From Corynebacterium suedekumii (lineage in GTDB: Bacteria; Actinomycetota; Actinomycetes; Mycobacteriales; Mycobacteriaceae), in the NCBI RefSeq assembly GCF_030252185.1, contig NZ_CP126970.1, forward strand, positions 1,116,001 to 1,180,000: 64,000 nucleotides of DNA, written 5' to 3'. The stretch's first letter is position 1; each line of letters opens with the position of its first letter. Below are positions 8,754 through 16,893 of this stretch, in pieces. The notes under the pieces are model-generated. The model saw only the letters and a list, made by a program, of their open reading frames with translations, was not told where the DNA came from and did not search any database. The translations under genes were made by a program, and so were the position numbers.

Positions 8754-8846
8754 ACCGTACGGGTGACGCACGGGTGGATTCATCGGCACGATGTGGCAAT
8801 GCGGGGACGAGATTTCCGACACTCTGTCGGACTGCTCCGCTAGGAT
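8754..8846. promoter_or_regulatory. Divergent promoter region, monooxygenase and PucR regulator
   Basis: The minus strand has TACGGT (8754-8759) seven bases before ATG 8746. The plus strand has TAGGAT (8841-8846) seven bases before GTG 8854. Both starts look leaderless. The 80 bp between the boxes is where a PucR-type activator would be expected to bind. Confidence 0.45.
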
Positions 8847-8853
8847 CCGGTGG

Positions 8854-10005
8854 GTGGACCGCTCACCCGAACTTGATGACGCCCTTCAGGACCTGTCCGA
8901 GGAACTCGGCTGCCGCCTCGTCGTCCTCGACGCGGGTATGAGGGCGGTGGCCTGGTCCATCCACGAGTCCCCGGAGGACCGTCGGCGGCTGGCGCACCTG
9001 CTCACCCACAGCGACTCCTGGGAACGCCCGCGCACGTCGCGGACCCCGCAGCAGGTGATCGAGATTCCCGGTGTCGGCCCGCTCCTGTTCACCCGGCTCG
9101 TCGACGCCCGCCGGCAGATCGTCGGCCACCTCGTCCTGCCCTCGACAGGGAGCCCGCCGCCGGAGCTGGGCCACGCCACCGAACGCCTGGCTGCCCTGCT
9201 CCAGGCCCGGCAGCAGAATGCGGCCGGACGATCGGCCCGCGCCCACGAGCTCACCGTCGACCTGGTCGCCGGCGACGCCCCCGTCCGGGCCCGGGCGGCC
9301 GAGGCCCTGATCGCCGAACGGTTCCTCAGCTCCTCCGCCAGCTACTGCGCCGTGGCGCTCGGCGTCGACCCCCGGACGGCCGCGCCGTCGGACCATGAGA
9401 AGGCCGGGCAGGCCGTGGCCCGCACCCTCGGCTTCGTGCGGGAGACCTCGACCGCGACGGTCGTCGGCGGGGTGTTGGACAACCAGGTCGGGGTGCTCAT
9501 CTTCCCCCGCCCGGTCGTCGTGCCACGCCTGGTCCGGATTCTCGCCGACCCGCAGGTCACGCCGGTCCGCGCCGGGGTGGGCACCCTCATGGCACTGGAG
9601 GAGGCTCCCCGGTCCTTCGAACAGGCCCGCCTGGCGTGGCGGGCGTCCTGGTTGGCGCCGCGCGACCACGGAACCGTCACCACCTGGGATGCCGCGGGAC
9701 TGGACGCCACGCTGGCGCGGATGCCCCTGGAGTCCTTCACCCGCGCGGACCTTCCCCCGGTGGTCCGGGACCTGCTGGGGGCGGTGGATTCGCCCGACCT
9801 CATCGCCACGCTCACCGCGTACCTCGACGCCGGCGGTGACGCCCGACGCACGGCAGGTGAGCTGGGCATTCACCGGTCGACGCTGTACTACCGGCTGGAC
9901 AAGATGCGTTCCGTCATCGCCGGTGACCTCGCCGACGGCGCGGTGCGCGCGGAACTGCACACCGGCCTGCGCATGGCCCGGCTCGCGGGCCTGCTCCCCG
10001 GGTGA
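8854..10005 (+). CDS. PucR family transcriptional regulator
   Basis: 383-residue regulator of the PucR/CdaR type. The N-terminal half resembles a sensory domain (about residues 5-130), the middle a GGDEF-like CdaR region, and the C-terminus carries the PucR HTH (LTAYLDAGGDARRTAGELGI, then HRSTLYYRLDKMRSV). These proteins usually activate catabolic genes in response to a metabolite. The divergent monooxygenase is the natural target candidate. The GTG start sits seven bases after a TAGGAT -10 box and has no ribosome site, so the mRNA is probably leaderless. Confidence 0.85.
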   Translation: MDRSPELDDALQDLSEELGCRLVVLDAGMRAVAWSIHESPEDRRRLAHLLTHSDSWERPRTSRTPQQVIEIPGVGPLLFTRLVDARRQIVGHLVLPSTGSPPPELGHATERLAALLQARQQNAAGRSARAHELTVDLVAGDAPVRARAAEALIAERFLSSSASYCAVALGVDPRTAAPSDHEKAGQAVARTLGFVRETSTATVVGGVLDNQVGVLIFPRPVVVPRLVRILADPQVTPVRAGVGTLMALEEAPRSFEQARLAWRASWLAPRDHGTVTTWDAAGLDATLARMPLESFTRADLPPVVRDLLGAVDSPDLIATLTAYLDAGGDARRTAGELGIHRSTLYYRLDKMRSVIAGDLADGAVRAELHTGLRMARLAGLLPG

Positions 10006-10008
10006 GGG

Positions 10009-10950
10009 TCAGCGGCCGAAGAGCAGCGCGATGCCGAGCATGACCGGCAGGGAGCCGAAGGTGGTGAGGAAGACGGTGTCGCGCGCCATGATCATGCCGC
10101 GCTGGTAGGTGGCGGCGTAGTTGTACACGTTCTGGGCGGCCGGCAGTGCGGCGAGGATGACGGCGGCGTAGAGCTGGGTGTCGTCGAGCCCCATGCCCAG
10201 GCCGATGAGCCAGGCGATGAGGGGCATGCCCACCAGCTTGAGGGCGGTGGCGACGATCGTGCCGGGCCGGTCCGCCGGGGTGGTCAGGGGTGCGGTGTTG
10301 CGCAGGGAGGCGCCGAAGCTGATGAGGATCATCGGGATGGACGCGCCGCCGAGGATCTCCAGCGGGGTCATCACCGGGGCGGGGATGCTGATGCCTGCCA
10401 CCGCCACGATGAGCCCGAGGAAGGAGCCCAGCACGATGGGGGAGAGCAGCGCGGTGCGGACGGAGTCGCCGATCTTCGCGGCGGTCGACCGGCCGCCGCC
10501 CTCGTCCGGGCCGGCACCGAGCCCGGCGAGGATGAACGGGGTGACGATCACCATCTGCAGCACCAGGACCGGCACCACATAGGTCGCCTCCCCGAGGACG
10601 TAGATGCTCACCGGCAGCCCGATGTTCACCGAGTTGAAGTAGCTCGACGACGCCGCCCCCATCGTCGTGGTGGGCAGATCCTGGCGGAAGAAGCCCAGCG
10701 AGGCGAGGATGTAGATGAGGGAGGTCGCGGCCGTCGCCAGGAAGATGACGACGATGACCGGGGAGAACAACGTCGACGCATCCGAGTTCGCCACCGAGGT
10801 GAACAGCAGCGCCGGGGACGCGGCATAGAAGGCGACGCGGTTGAGCACGAGCCGTTCGCGGTCGTTGTTGATCACGCCGAAGCGGGCGAGCAGGACACCG
10901 ACGCCGATGACGGCGAGGATGATGGCGAACCCGGTGATGACCCCGCTCAT
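10009..10950 (-). CDS. AEC family permease (auxin-efflux-carrier type)
   Basis: 313-residue integral membrane protein with about ten hydrophobic helices in two halves, typical of the AEC/MleP family of carboxylate or auxin-type carriers. Visible family traits are the opening helix GFAIILAVIGVGVLLARFGV and the FILAGLGA segment before the central loop. The substrate is unknown. The start codon directly abuts the menA stop, so the two minus-strand genes are translationally linked, although no functional link to menaquinone is obvious. Its 3' end converges on the PucR gene with a 3-bp gap. Confidence 0.85.
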   Translation of the reverse strand: MSGVITGFAIILAVIGVGVLLARFGVINNDRERLVLNRVAFYAASPALLFTSVANSDASTLFSPVIVVIFLATAATSLIYILASLGFFRQDLPTTTMGAASSSYFNSVNIGLPVSIYVLGEATYVVPVLVLQMVIVTPFILAGLGAGPDEGGGRSTAAKIGDSVRTALLSPIVLGSFLGLIVAVAGISIPAPVMTPLEILGGASIPMILISFGASLRNTAPLTTPADRPGTIVATALKLVGMPLIAWLIGLGMGLDDTQLYAAVILAALPAAQNVYNYAATYQRGMIMARDTVFLTTFGSLPVMLGIALLFGR

Positions 10951-11859
10951 CTACACCCCCGGGGCGTTGAACGCGAGGACGGCGGCCGTGATCACGGCCC
11001 ACAGCAGCATCGCCTTACCCGTCGTGCCCAGTACCGGGATGAGCTCGCGGCCGCTGGTACCGCGCAGGACGGTGAGCATCCCGGCGATCGCCAGGGGCAG
11101 GGCGAGGACGGCGACGACCAACGGGGTGAGTTCGGCGCCCATGATCAGCGACATGACGAACGGCGTCGCGGCCAGGACGGCGTAGAGGATGCGGGTGCGG
11201 GCATCCCCCAGGCGCACCGCGAGGGTGATCTTGCCGGCGGCGGCGTCCGTCGGGATGTCACGGAGATTGTTCACCAGGTTCACGCCCGCGGAGATCGCGC
11301 CGATACCCACCGCACAGCCCGCACCGATCCAGGTGACGGCACCGAGCTGGGTGTACTGGGTGCCCAGGACGGCGACGAGGCCGAAGAAGATGAACACCGC
11401 CACCTCCCCGAGTCCGAGGTAGCCGTAGGGGTTCTTGCCGCCGGTGTAGAACCAGGCGCCGGCGATGCACAGCGCGCCGATGAGGATGAACCACCAGGCG
11501 CTGGCCAACGACAGAATGACACCCGCCACCCCGGCGACACCGAACGCCACGAAGGCCACCAGTCTGACGTGCTCCGGTCGGGCGAGCCGGCCGCCGGTCA
11601 GGCGCGCCGGGCCGGTGCGGTCCTCGTCGGTGCCGCGGACGCCGTCGGAGTAGTCGTTGGCGTAGTTGACCCCGATGATCAGCGCCCACGCCACGACGAG
11701 GGCGAGCAGCGCCCGCCACCAGGAGAAACCACCGGCGTAGGCGGCGGCACCGGAACCGACGATGACGGGGGCGAAGGCATTGGGCCAGGTGTGCGGGCGC
11801 GCGGCCTGCCACCAGTCCCGGGGGTGGCGGAGTAGGACATGGTGGCCATTGTCCTCCAT
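10951..11859 (-). CDS. menA: 1,4-dihydroxy-2-naphthoate polyprenyltransferase
   Basis: UbiA-family prenyltransferase that attaches the polyprenyl tail to 1,4-dihydroxy-2-naphthoate in the membrane, giving demethylmenaquinone. The first Asp-rich site is in NYANDYSDGVRGTDEDR and the second in NLRDIPTDAAAGK; RPHTWPNAFAP near the N-terminus is typical. About eight or nine membrane helices fill the rest. The start is uncertain: ATG 11859 gives a family-like N-terminus, while GTG 11907 adds 16 residues. It shares its upstream region with the divergent glycosyltransferase gene. The tail donor is probably made by the synthase near 26000. Confidence 0.92.
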   Translation of the reverse strand: MEDNGHHVLLRHPRDWWQAARPHTWPNAFAPVIVGSGAAAYAGGFSWWRALLALVVAWALIIGVNYANDYSDGVRGTDEDRTGPARLTGGRLARPEHVRLVAFVAFGVAGVAGVILSLASAWWFILIGALCIAGAWFYTGGKNPYGYLGLGEVAVFIFFGLVAVLGTQYTQLGAVTWIGAGCAVGIGAISAGVNLVNNLRDIPTDAAAGKITLAVRLGDARTRILYAVLAATPFVMSLIMGAELTPLVVAVLALPLAIAGMLTVLRGTSGRELIPVLGTTGKAMLLWAVITAAVLAFNAPGV

Positions 11860-11894
11860 CGGCCCGCCCGGTGCGCGTTCGGGGGAGTGGAGGG

Positions 11895-11900
11895 TTACAG
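11895..11900 (+). promoter_or_regulatory. -10 box of the glycosyltransferase gene
   Basis: TACAGT ends nine bases before ATG 11910, without a ribosome site, suggesting a nearly leaderless transcript. It lies inside the possible menA N-terminal extension. Confidence 0.4.
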
Positions 11901-11909
11901 TGGTCACCC

Positions 11910-12775
11910 ATGTGGATCGGATACGTGCTGGGGCAGGTCGTGAGCTTCTTCTTCACCCTGCTCCGGATGATCCCGCTGGCCTGGAACAACCGGTTCGCCA
12001 TGACGAAGATCCCCGGCGACGGTGACGTGGTCATCTCCCTGACCTCCCACGGCGACCGCCTGCGTCGTGTCCACTACACCATCGAGTCCCTCGCCCGTGG
12101 GTACGTCAAGGCGCCGATCATCCTGTGGCTCGACCCGGCGGACTATGAGGCGTCCTGGCCGAAACCCTGCGCCGTCTGGTGCGCCGGGGCCTGCAGGTCC
12201 GCCGCTCCGACGGGCTCTACGGCCCGCACACCAAGTACTGGAACCAGTTCCGCGCCGTCGAGGGGCAGGGAGTGCGGGTGGCCACCGTCGACGACGACAT
12301 GATCTACCCCGAGTGGTTCCTCCAGCGTCTGCTGTTCATCGGCGACCTGCGCAGCGACGTGGTCATCGCCTACCGCGCCCACCGCATCGAGCTGCGCGAC
12401 GGGCAGCTGCTGCCCTACGTCAAGTGGACGGCGGCGAACACCTCCCGCGCCTCCTACCTGCACTTCGCCACCGGCGTGTCCGGGGTGCTCTACCCGGAGA
12501 CCTTCATCTCCCACGTCGTCGCGCAGGGGGAGGAGTTCATGGAGCTGACGCCGCGGGCCGACGATGTCTGGCTCCACGCCTGCGCCCTGCGCTCCGGCCA
12601 CCCCATCCGGCAGGTCTACTCCAACCCCCGCAACTTCGCGGTCGTGCCCACCACCCAGGGTGGTGCGCTGGTCATCGGCAACACCCTCATGGGCGGCAAC
12701 GACGAGCAGATCGCCCGCGTCTACACCGACGACGACATCGCCGCCCTCGTCGAGGCCTCCGCCCGCGAAGACTAG
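11910..12775 (+). pseudogene. Glycosyltransferase, frameshifted as sequenced
   Basis: Membrane-anchored glycosyltransferase-like protein of about 288 residues. The first frame gives an N-terminal hydrophobic helix and VVISLTSHGDRL, the nucleotide-sugar-binding start of a GT-A-like fold, up to LWLDPADYEASWP. The protein then continues one frame over with LRRLVRRGLQVRRSDGLYG and holds VDDDMIYPEWFLQ, a DxD-type metal site. The switch lies near 12160, where GGCCGAAACC would be healed by one C (GGCCCGAAACC). The second part is intact to its stop, which argues for a sequencing error. The stop overlaps the menE stop in a shared CTAG (12772-12775). Confidence 0.78.
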
Positions 12776-13899
12776 AAGAGCTTCTCGACGCCGCGCCGGT
12801 CCACCTTCCCCGGCCCCGTCACCGGCAGCGCGTCCACCCGCCGCAGTTCCTTCGGCAGCTGCCACCGCGGCAGGTCGTCGAGGCCCTCGATGACCTCACC
12901 CGGCGTCGCGGCGCCGGTGTAGGCGGCGACGATGGCCTGGCCCAGCCGCGGATGCGGGATGCCCACCACACAGACCTCGTCGACCCCGGCGATCCGCAGC
13001 ATCGCCTGCTCCAGCACCTCCGGCTGGAGTTTCAGCCCACCGGAATCGATGACGGCGTCGAGGCGGCCGGTGACGGTGAGCACGCCGGCGTCGATACGCC
13101 CGGCGTCCGAGGTGGCGAACCAGCCGGGCTCCGCGAACGCCTCATGCCCCGCATGGTTGCGGTAGCCGTGCGCGATCATCGGCCCACCCAGGTGGATGCG
13201 GCCGCCGCTCACCCGCACCTGCGCGCCGGGCAGCGGACGGCCGTCGTAGACACAGCCGCCGGAGGTCTCCGAGGACCCGTACGTGGCCACCACCGTGATC
13301 TGCAGGTCCGCCGCGGCCTGAGCCAGCCGCGGGTTGATCGCCGCCCCACCGACCAGCACCGCGTCGAAGACCCGCAGCGCCTCAATGCCCTGCAACGTGT
13401 CCATCGCCTTCGCCAGCTGCATGGGGGTCAGCGAGGTGTAGACGCGGCCCGACGTCGTCGCGGCCTCCGACGCGGCCCGGGCGAACGCACCGATGTGGAA
13501 CCCCGTGGACAGGTCCAGACAGATCGGATCGACGCCCGCCACCAGGGACCGCACCAGCACCTGGATGCCCGCGATGTGGTGCGCCGGCATCGGCAGCACC
13601 CACAGGCCCTCCCCACCGAGGAACTGGTGCGTCGCATCTGCGCTCGCGACGAGGTTGACCGCCGTCAGCTGCGCCCCCTTCGGCGTGCCGGTCGACCCGG
13701 AGGTGGCCACCACCAGCGCGATCGTGGGTTCGATGGCGCGGCCCGCATGCTGGGAGTCCTTGAGCAGCGCCGTCCGCGCCGGATCCTGCACCGGCACCGG
13801 CAGCAGGGTGCGCCGGCCGGCGATCGCCTCCTCCAGGGCGGGCAGGGCGGCGGCGGGGTCGGCGGCGTCGATGAGCAGGGGTTCCAGAACGCGGGTCAC
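12772..13899 (-). CDS. menE: o-Succinylbenzoate--CoA ligase
   Basis: 375-residue AMP-forming ligase that converts o-succinylbenzoate to its CoA thioester for MenB. It shows the adenylation motifs VVATSGSTGTPKG (phosphate loop), ATYGSSETSGG, the GRLDAVIDSGGLKLQP hinge, and the catalytic lysine in TGPGKVDRRG near the C-terminus. It is short compared with about 450-490 residues for Gram-positive MenE, as is common in actinobacteria. GTG 13899 was chosen because a minus-strand TAGTAT box lies eight bases upstream and no ribosome site exists. The start region is shared with the divergent DUF6226 gene. Confidence 0.92.
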   Translation of the reverse strand: MTRVLEPLLIDAADPAAALPALEEAIAGRRTLLPVPVQDPARTALLKDSQHAGRAIEPTIALVVATSGSTGTPKGAQLTAVNLVASADATHQFLGGEGLWVLPMPAHHIAGIQVLVRSLVAGVDPICLDLSTGFHIGAFARAASEAATTSGRVYTSLTPMQLAKAMDTLQGIEALRVFDAVLVGGAAINPRLAQAAADLQITVVATYGSSETSGGCVYDGRPLPGAQVRVSGGRIHLGGPMIAHGYRNHAGHEAFAEPGWFATSDAGRIDAGVLTVTGRLDAVIDSGGLKLQPEVLEQAMLRIAGVDEVCVVGIPHPRLGQAIVAAYTGAATPGEVIEGLDDLPRWQLPKELRRVDALPVTGPGKVDRRGVEKLF

Positions 13900-13923
13900 G
13901 GGCGTCGATACTAGCCTGGGCCC
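13900..13923. promoter_or_regulatory. Overlapping bidirectional leaderless promoter (menE / DUF6226)
   Basis: Only 24 bp separate the two start codons. The minus-strand -10 TAGTAT (13908-13913) and plus-strand -10 TAGCCT (13912-13917) share two base pairs. Neither gene has a ribosome site, so both transcripts are probably leaderless or nearly so. Confidence 0.55.
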
Positions 13924-14652
13924 ATGACCACCTGGTGGAACGACCACAACAACCGCGGGCACGATCCGCTGACGGTGGAGGCCGTGGCACTGCTCGAGGA
14001 CGTCGAGGCCGCATTCCGGGCGCAGGACCCGCCGTCCTGGCCGTTCCCGGAGGATGGTGCGCGCGACGAGGACTACAGCGTGTGCGCCGACCCGCGGAAG
14101 TTCCGGATGATCATCCACCGGTGCCTGGCCTGGGCGCAGATCCTCGAGGAGCGCGGCTGGGCCACCGTGGTGCGGGAGCGGACGGGGGAGGAGGACTGGC
14201 GGATCACCCTCACACCGCGCCGACCGGGTGCGCTGCCGGTGCACCTGCAGGGGGCGGCCTGGATCTTCGACAACGGCCGGGCACCGATGGTTGAGGTCGC
14301 GGTCGCGGACCCGCCGCACCCGATCGCGGACATCCCCTCGTGCGCCTGCGACGCGTGCGACAGCGGTTCCGACGTCCTCATCGAGGACCTGGACAAGGAG
14401 ATCTTCTCCGTCGTCGACGGTTCCTTCCTCATCCGTACGGACGGGGAGCACACCGCGACCGCGAGCTCGTTCGGCGGGGGCGGGTGGACCAGCGTCGACG
14501 GCACCCGGACCATCGACACGCAGGGCGCACCCTGGGCGGAGAACTGGTCGCCGCGCACCCCGATCTCGCTCGACCCGGCCGATCTGCCGCCGTGGCCGCC
14601 GCCGGGGTTCGATGACCTGCCGGAGGACTGGCCCGCCGACCCGACCCGGTGA
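13924..14652 (+). CDS. DUF6226-like hypothetical protein
   Basis: 242-residue soluble acidic protein, most like the DUF6226 family; no function is known. The N-terminus is WWNDHNNRG. A middle section has FRMIIHRCLAWAQILEERGW and a CACDACDSGSDVLIEDLD stretch whose two CxxC-spaced cysteines are followed by an acidic helix. The C-terminus is Pro/Trp-rich (PPWPPPGFDDLPEDW). No signal peptide or membrane helix is seen. It is leaderless, divergent from menE with overlapping -10 boxes, and followed by yceI about 75 bp later, which has its own promoter. Confidence 0.72.
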   Translation: MTTWWNDHNNRGHDPLTVEAVALLEDVEAAFRAQDPPSWPFPEDGARDEDYSVCADPRKFRMIIHRCLAWAQILEERGWATVVRERTGEEDWRITLTPRRPGALPVHLQGAAWIFDNGRAPMVEVAVADPPHPIADIPSCACDACDSGSDVLIEDLDKEIFSVVDGSFLIRTDGEHTATASSFGGGGWTSVDGTRTIDTQGAPWAENWSPRTPISLDPADLPPWPPPGFDDLPEDWPADPTR

Positions 14653-14671
14653 CCACCGCCGCCGGGATATG

Positions 14672-14677
14672 TATAGT
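14672..14677 (+). promoter_or_regulatory. -10 box upstream of yceI
   Basis: TATAGT in an AT-rich patch between the DUF6226 gene and yceI. It predicts a start near 14684 and a leader of about 45 bases that carries the AAGGAA ribosome site. Confidence 0.4.
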
Positions 14678-14728
14678 TATCGAAACGTAAACGTCCGGAC
14701 CATCGACCTCTCATTTCCAAGGAACGCC

Positions 14729-15301
14729 ATGACCCAGATCGTCCTCCAGGGTGACTACGACATCGACCCTGACCACACCGCGGTATACATCGAGGCCCGG
14801 CACGCCATGGTGACCAAGATCCGGGGCGTGTTCGACGACTGGGAGGGCACCTTCTCCGTCGGGGAGAACCTCCACGACCTCAAGCTGACCGCCACAGTCC
14901 GCGCATCCTCGATCAACACCGGCGTGCCGCCCCGCGACGTCCACCTGCGCAGCGCCGACTTCCTCGACGTCCGCGAATACCCCGAGATCACCTTCGAGTC
15001 CACCAACGCCTGGCTCGACGATGAACTGCACGGCAAGGTCGAGGGCACCCTCACACTCAAGGGGATCGCCCGGCACGAGGTGTTCACCCTCACCCTCGGC
15101 GGGGCGGACATCGACCCCTTCGGCAAGTACCGCGTCGGCTTCGAGGCCCGCACCGAGATCAACCGCCGCGACTACGGCGTCATGTTCCAGACCGTGCTCG
15201 AATCCGGCGGGGTGCTCGTCTCCGACAACGTCACCATCGTCATCGACGGCTCCATCGTCTACCGCGACCCGGAGCCGGAGTCGGGGGCCGGGGAGTTCTG
15301 A
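14729..15301 (+). CDS. YceI family protein
   Basis: 190-residue YceI-like lipocalin-fold protein: DYDIDPDHTAVYIEARHAMV at the N-terminus, RDVHLRSADFLDVREYPEI in the middle, and YGVMFQTVLESGGVLVSDNV near the end. These proteins form an eight-stranded barrel that binds long polyisoprenoids. No signal peptide is visible, so this copy should be cytosolic. Its place among genes for menaquinone, a prenylated quinone, fits isoprenoid binding, though that is inference. AAGGAA precedes the ATG. The last 43 bases overlap a decayed minus-strand kinase gene. Confidence 0.88.
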   Translation: MTQIVLQGDYDIDPDHTAVYIEARHAMVTKIRGVFDDWEGTFSVGENLHDLKLTATVRASSINTGVPPRDVHLRSADFLDVREYPEITFESTNAWLDDELHGKVEGTLTLKGIARHEVFTLTLGGADIDPFGKYRVGFEARTEINRRDYGVMFQTVLESGGVLVSDNVTIVIDGSIVYRDPEPESGAGEF

Positions 15302-15601
15302 CCGGGCCGGATGATCCGGTCGGCCCGTTCCCACGGGCGGTGATGCCCGAGGAAGGGGATCTCCTCGGCCATCCACTCGTCGATGAAGTCGGCGGCGTCC
15401 GCCCCGGTGCCCTCCACGATGAGGGTGCCTGCGAGGTAGGGGACGAGGATGTCGTCGACAAGCAGCTGCGCCCAGTCAGAAGGAGCGGTGCCGGGCGAGG
15501 TCGTCGGCGCGGACGACCGTGACGCCGGGCCCGGTCATGGACGCGGCGAGGGTCGTCTCGCCGGAGCCGCCGTGGCCGTCGACGGCGATGATGCGGCGCA
15601 C
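15259..15601 (-). pseudogene. Remnant of a uridine-kinase-like P-loop protein
   Basis: Minus-strand remnant beginning at GTG 15601 just after the menB stop. The first frame reads RRIIAVDGHGGSGETTLAAS, a Walker A in which the essential lysine of GSGKT is glutamate, then RADDLARHRSF and a stop at about 15481. One frame over it resumes with DWAQLLVDDILVPYLAG, LIVEGTGADAADFIDEWMA and GHHRPWERADRII, then ends at 15259. Both parts total about 110 residues against roughly 180-220 in related kinases, so the middle is missing. A lost catalytic residue, a shift and an internal deletion together indicate genuine decay. A shared menB transcript is likely. Confidence 0.65.
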
Positions 15602-15602
15602 G

Positions 15603-16538
15603 TCAGTAGTAGAAGGGGAAACGGTCCCAGTCGGGGGCGCGCTTTGCCAGGAACGCCTCCTTGCCCTCCACGGCTTCGTCGGTCATGTACGCCAGGCGCG
15701 TCGCCTCGCCGGCGAAGACCTGCTGGCCCATGAGGCCGTCGTCGGTGAGATTGAAGGCGAACTTGAGCATGCGCTGCGCGGTCGGGGACTTGCCGTTGAT
15801 CTCGCGGGCGACCTGGATGGCCTCCTCCTCGAGCTGGCCGTGGTCGGCGACGATGTTGACCGCACCCATCCGCTGCATCGTCTCGGCGTCGTAGCTGCGG
15901 CCGAGGAAGAAGATCTCGCGGGCGAACTTCTGGCCCACCTGCTTGGCCAGGTAGGCGGAACCGTACCCGGCGTCGAAGGAACCCACGTCGGCGTCGGTCT
16001 GCTTGAAGCGGGCCTCCTGGCGGGATGCGATGGTGAGGTCGCAGATGACGTGGAGGGAGTGCCCGCCGCCGGCGGCCCACCCGTTGACCACGGCGATGAC
16101 CACCTTCGGCATCGTGCGGATCAGGCGCTGGACCTCGAGGATGTGCAGGCGCCCACCCTCGACCTTGGTGCGGGCCTCGTCGACGGTGTCGGCGGTCTCG
16201 CCGGAGGCGTAGCGGTAGCCGGAGCGGCCGCGGATGCGCTGGTCACCGCCGGAGCAGAACGCCCAGCCGCCGTCCTTCTCACTCGGCCCGTTGCCGGTGA
16301 TGAGCACGACGCCGACGTCCGGGGTACGCCGCGCGTGGTCGAGGGTCCGGTAGAGCTCGTCGACGGTGTGCGGGCGGAATGCGTTGCGCACCTCCGGCCG
16401 GTCGAAGGCGATGCGGACGATGCCGTCCTTGCGTTCGGTGCCCACGTGGCGGTGGTAGGTGATGTCGGTGAGGTCCTCGAAACCCGCCACGGTGGCCCAC
16501 TGGGAGGCGTCGTAGGGGTTGTCAGTGCTGTAGGTCAT
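15603..16538 (-). CDS. menB: 1,4-dihydroxy-2-naphthoyl-CoA synthase
   Basis: 311-residue crotonase-fold enzyme that cyclises o-succinylbenzoyl-CoA to 1,4-dihydroxy-2-naphthoyl-CoA, the step after MenE. Visible MenB traits are FCSGGDQRIRGRSGY (oxyanion region), VNGWAAGGGHSLHVICDL, and DADVGSFDAGYGSAYLAKQVG with the catalytic Asp/Tyr area; it ends FPFYY. The ATG follows a minus-strand TAGGCT (16546-16551) by seven bases. GGGAG lies in the same spacer, so either leaderless or SD-led initiation is possible. It is not contiguous with menE or menC, but all lie within 6 kb. Confidence 0.95.
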   Translation of the reverse strand: MTYSTDNPYDASQWATVAGFEDLTDITYHRHVGTERKDGIVRIAFDRPEVRNAFRPHTVDELYRTLDHARRTPDVGVVLITGNGPSEKDGGWAFCSGGDQRIRGRSGYRYASGETADTVDEARTKVEGGRLHILEVQRLIRTMPKVVIAVVNGWAAGGGHSLHVICDLTIASRQEARFKQTDADVGSFDAGYGSAYLAKQVGQKFAREIFFLGRSYDAETMQRMGAVNIVADHGQLEEEAIQVAREINGKSPTAQRMLKFAFNLTDDGLMGQQVFAGEATRLAYMTDEAVEGKEAFLAKRAPDWDRFPFYY

Positions 16539-16545
16539 GTCTCCC

Positions 16546-16551
16546 AGCCTA
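16546..16551 (-). promoter_or_regulatory. menB -10 box
   Basis: TAGGCT on the minus strand ends seven bases before the menB ATG, giving a leaderless or nearly leaderless transcript. Confidence 0.45.
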
Positions 16552-16567
16552 CGAGCCGGCCGGGATG

Positions 16568-16867
16568 TCAGCCGGTAATGATCCCGTTGATGGTCTCCGC
16601 CGTCCGGATGCCCCGGGTGGTCACTCCGCCGACGTCGTGGCTGTAGAGGGTGATGGCCACCGAACCGTAGGTGAGGAACAGGTCGGGGTGGTGGTCCTGG
16701 GTCTCGGCGGCCTCCCCGATCTTGTTGAGCAGGCCGAGGCCGGTGGTGAAGTCGCCGGTCTCGACCTGCCGGTGGATGGTGTTGCCCTCCCGCTTCCAGT
16801 CGTGCGGGAGCTGCGTGTCGATCTCGGTGGGGGACAGGATGCTCTTCGGATCGCTCATGGACACCAT
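16568..16867 (-). CDS. 4a-hydroxytetrahydrobiopterin dehydratase (pterin-4-alpha-carbinolamine dehydratase)
   Basis: About 99 residues of the PCD/DCoH family, with the characteristic [20 protein letters not shown] stretch that carries the active-site histidines, and a C-terminal [15 protein letters not shown] segment (here [12 protein letters not shown]). The enzyme dehydrates 4a-hydroxypterins. In bacteria lacking a clear aromatic hydroxylase its role is open; some members act in cofactor recycling. ATG 16867 and ATG 16858 are both possible starts; neither has a ribosome site. It is divergent from pepE with overlapping -10 boxes, and its -10 is TAGTTT on the minus strand. Confidence 0.85.
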   Translation of the reverse strand: MVSMSDPKSILSPTEIDTQLPHDWKREGNTIHRQVETGDFTTGLGLLNKIGEAAETQDHHPDLFLTYGSVAITLYSHDVGGVTTRGIRTAETINGIITG

Positions 16868-16893
16868 TGTGCGGGCAAAACTACCCTGGTGCC
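16868..16893. promoter_or_regulatory. Overlapping bidirectional promoter (PCD / peptidase E)
   Basis: Minus-strand TAGTTT (16878-16883) and plus-strand TACCCT (16882-16887) share two base pairs, and the start codons are 26 bp apart. This is the same layout as the menE/DUF6226 pair, again without ribosome sites. Confidence 0.5.
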
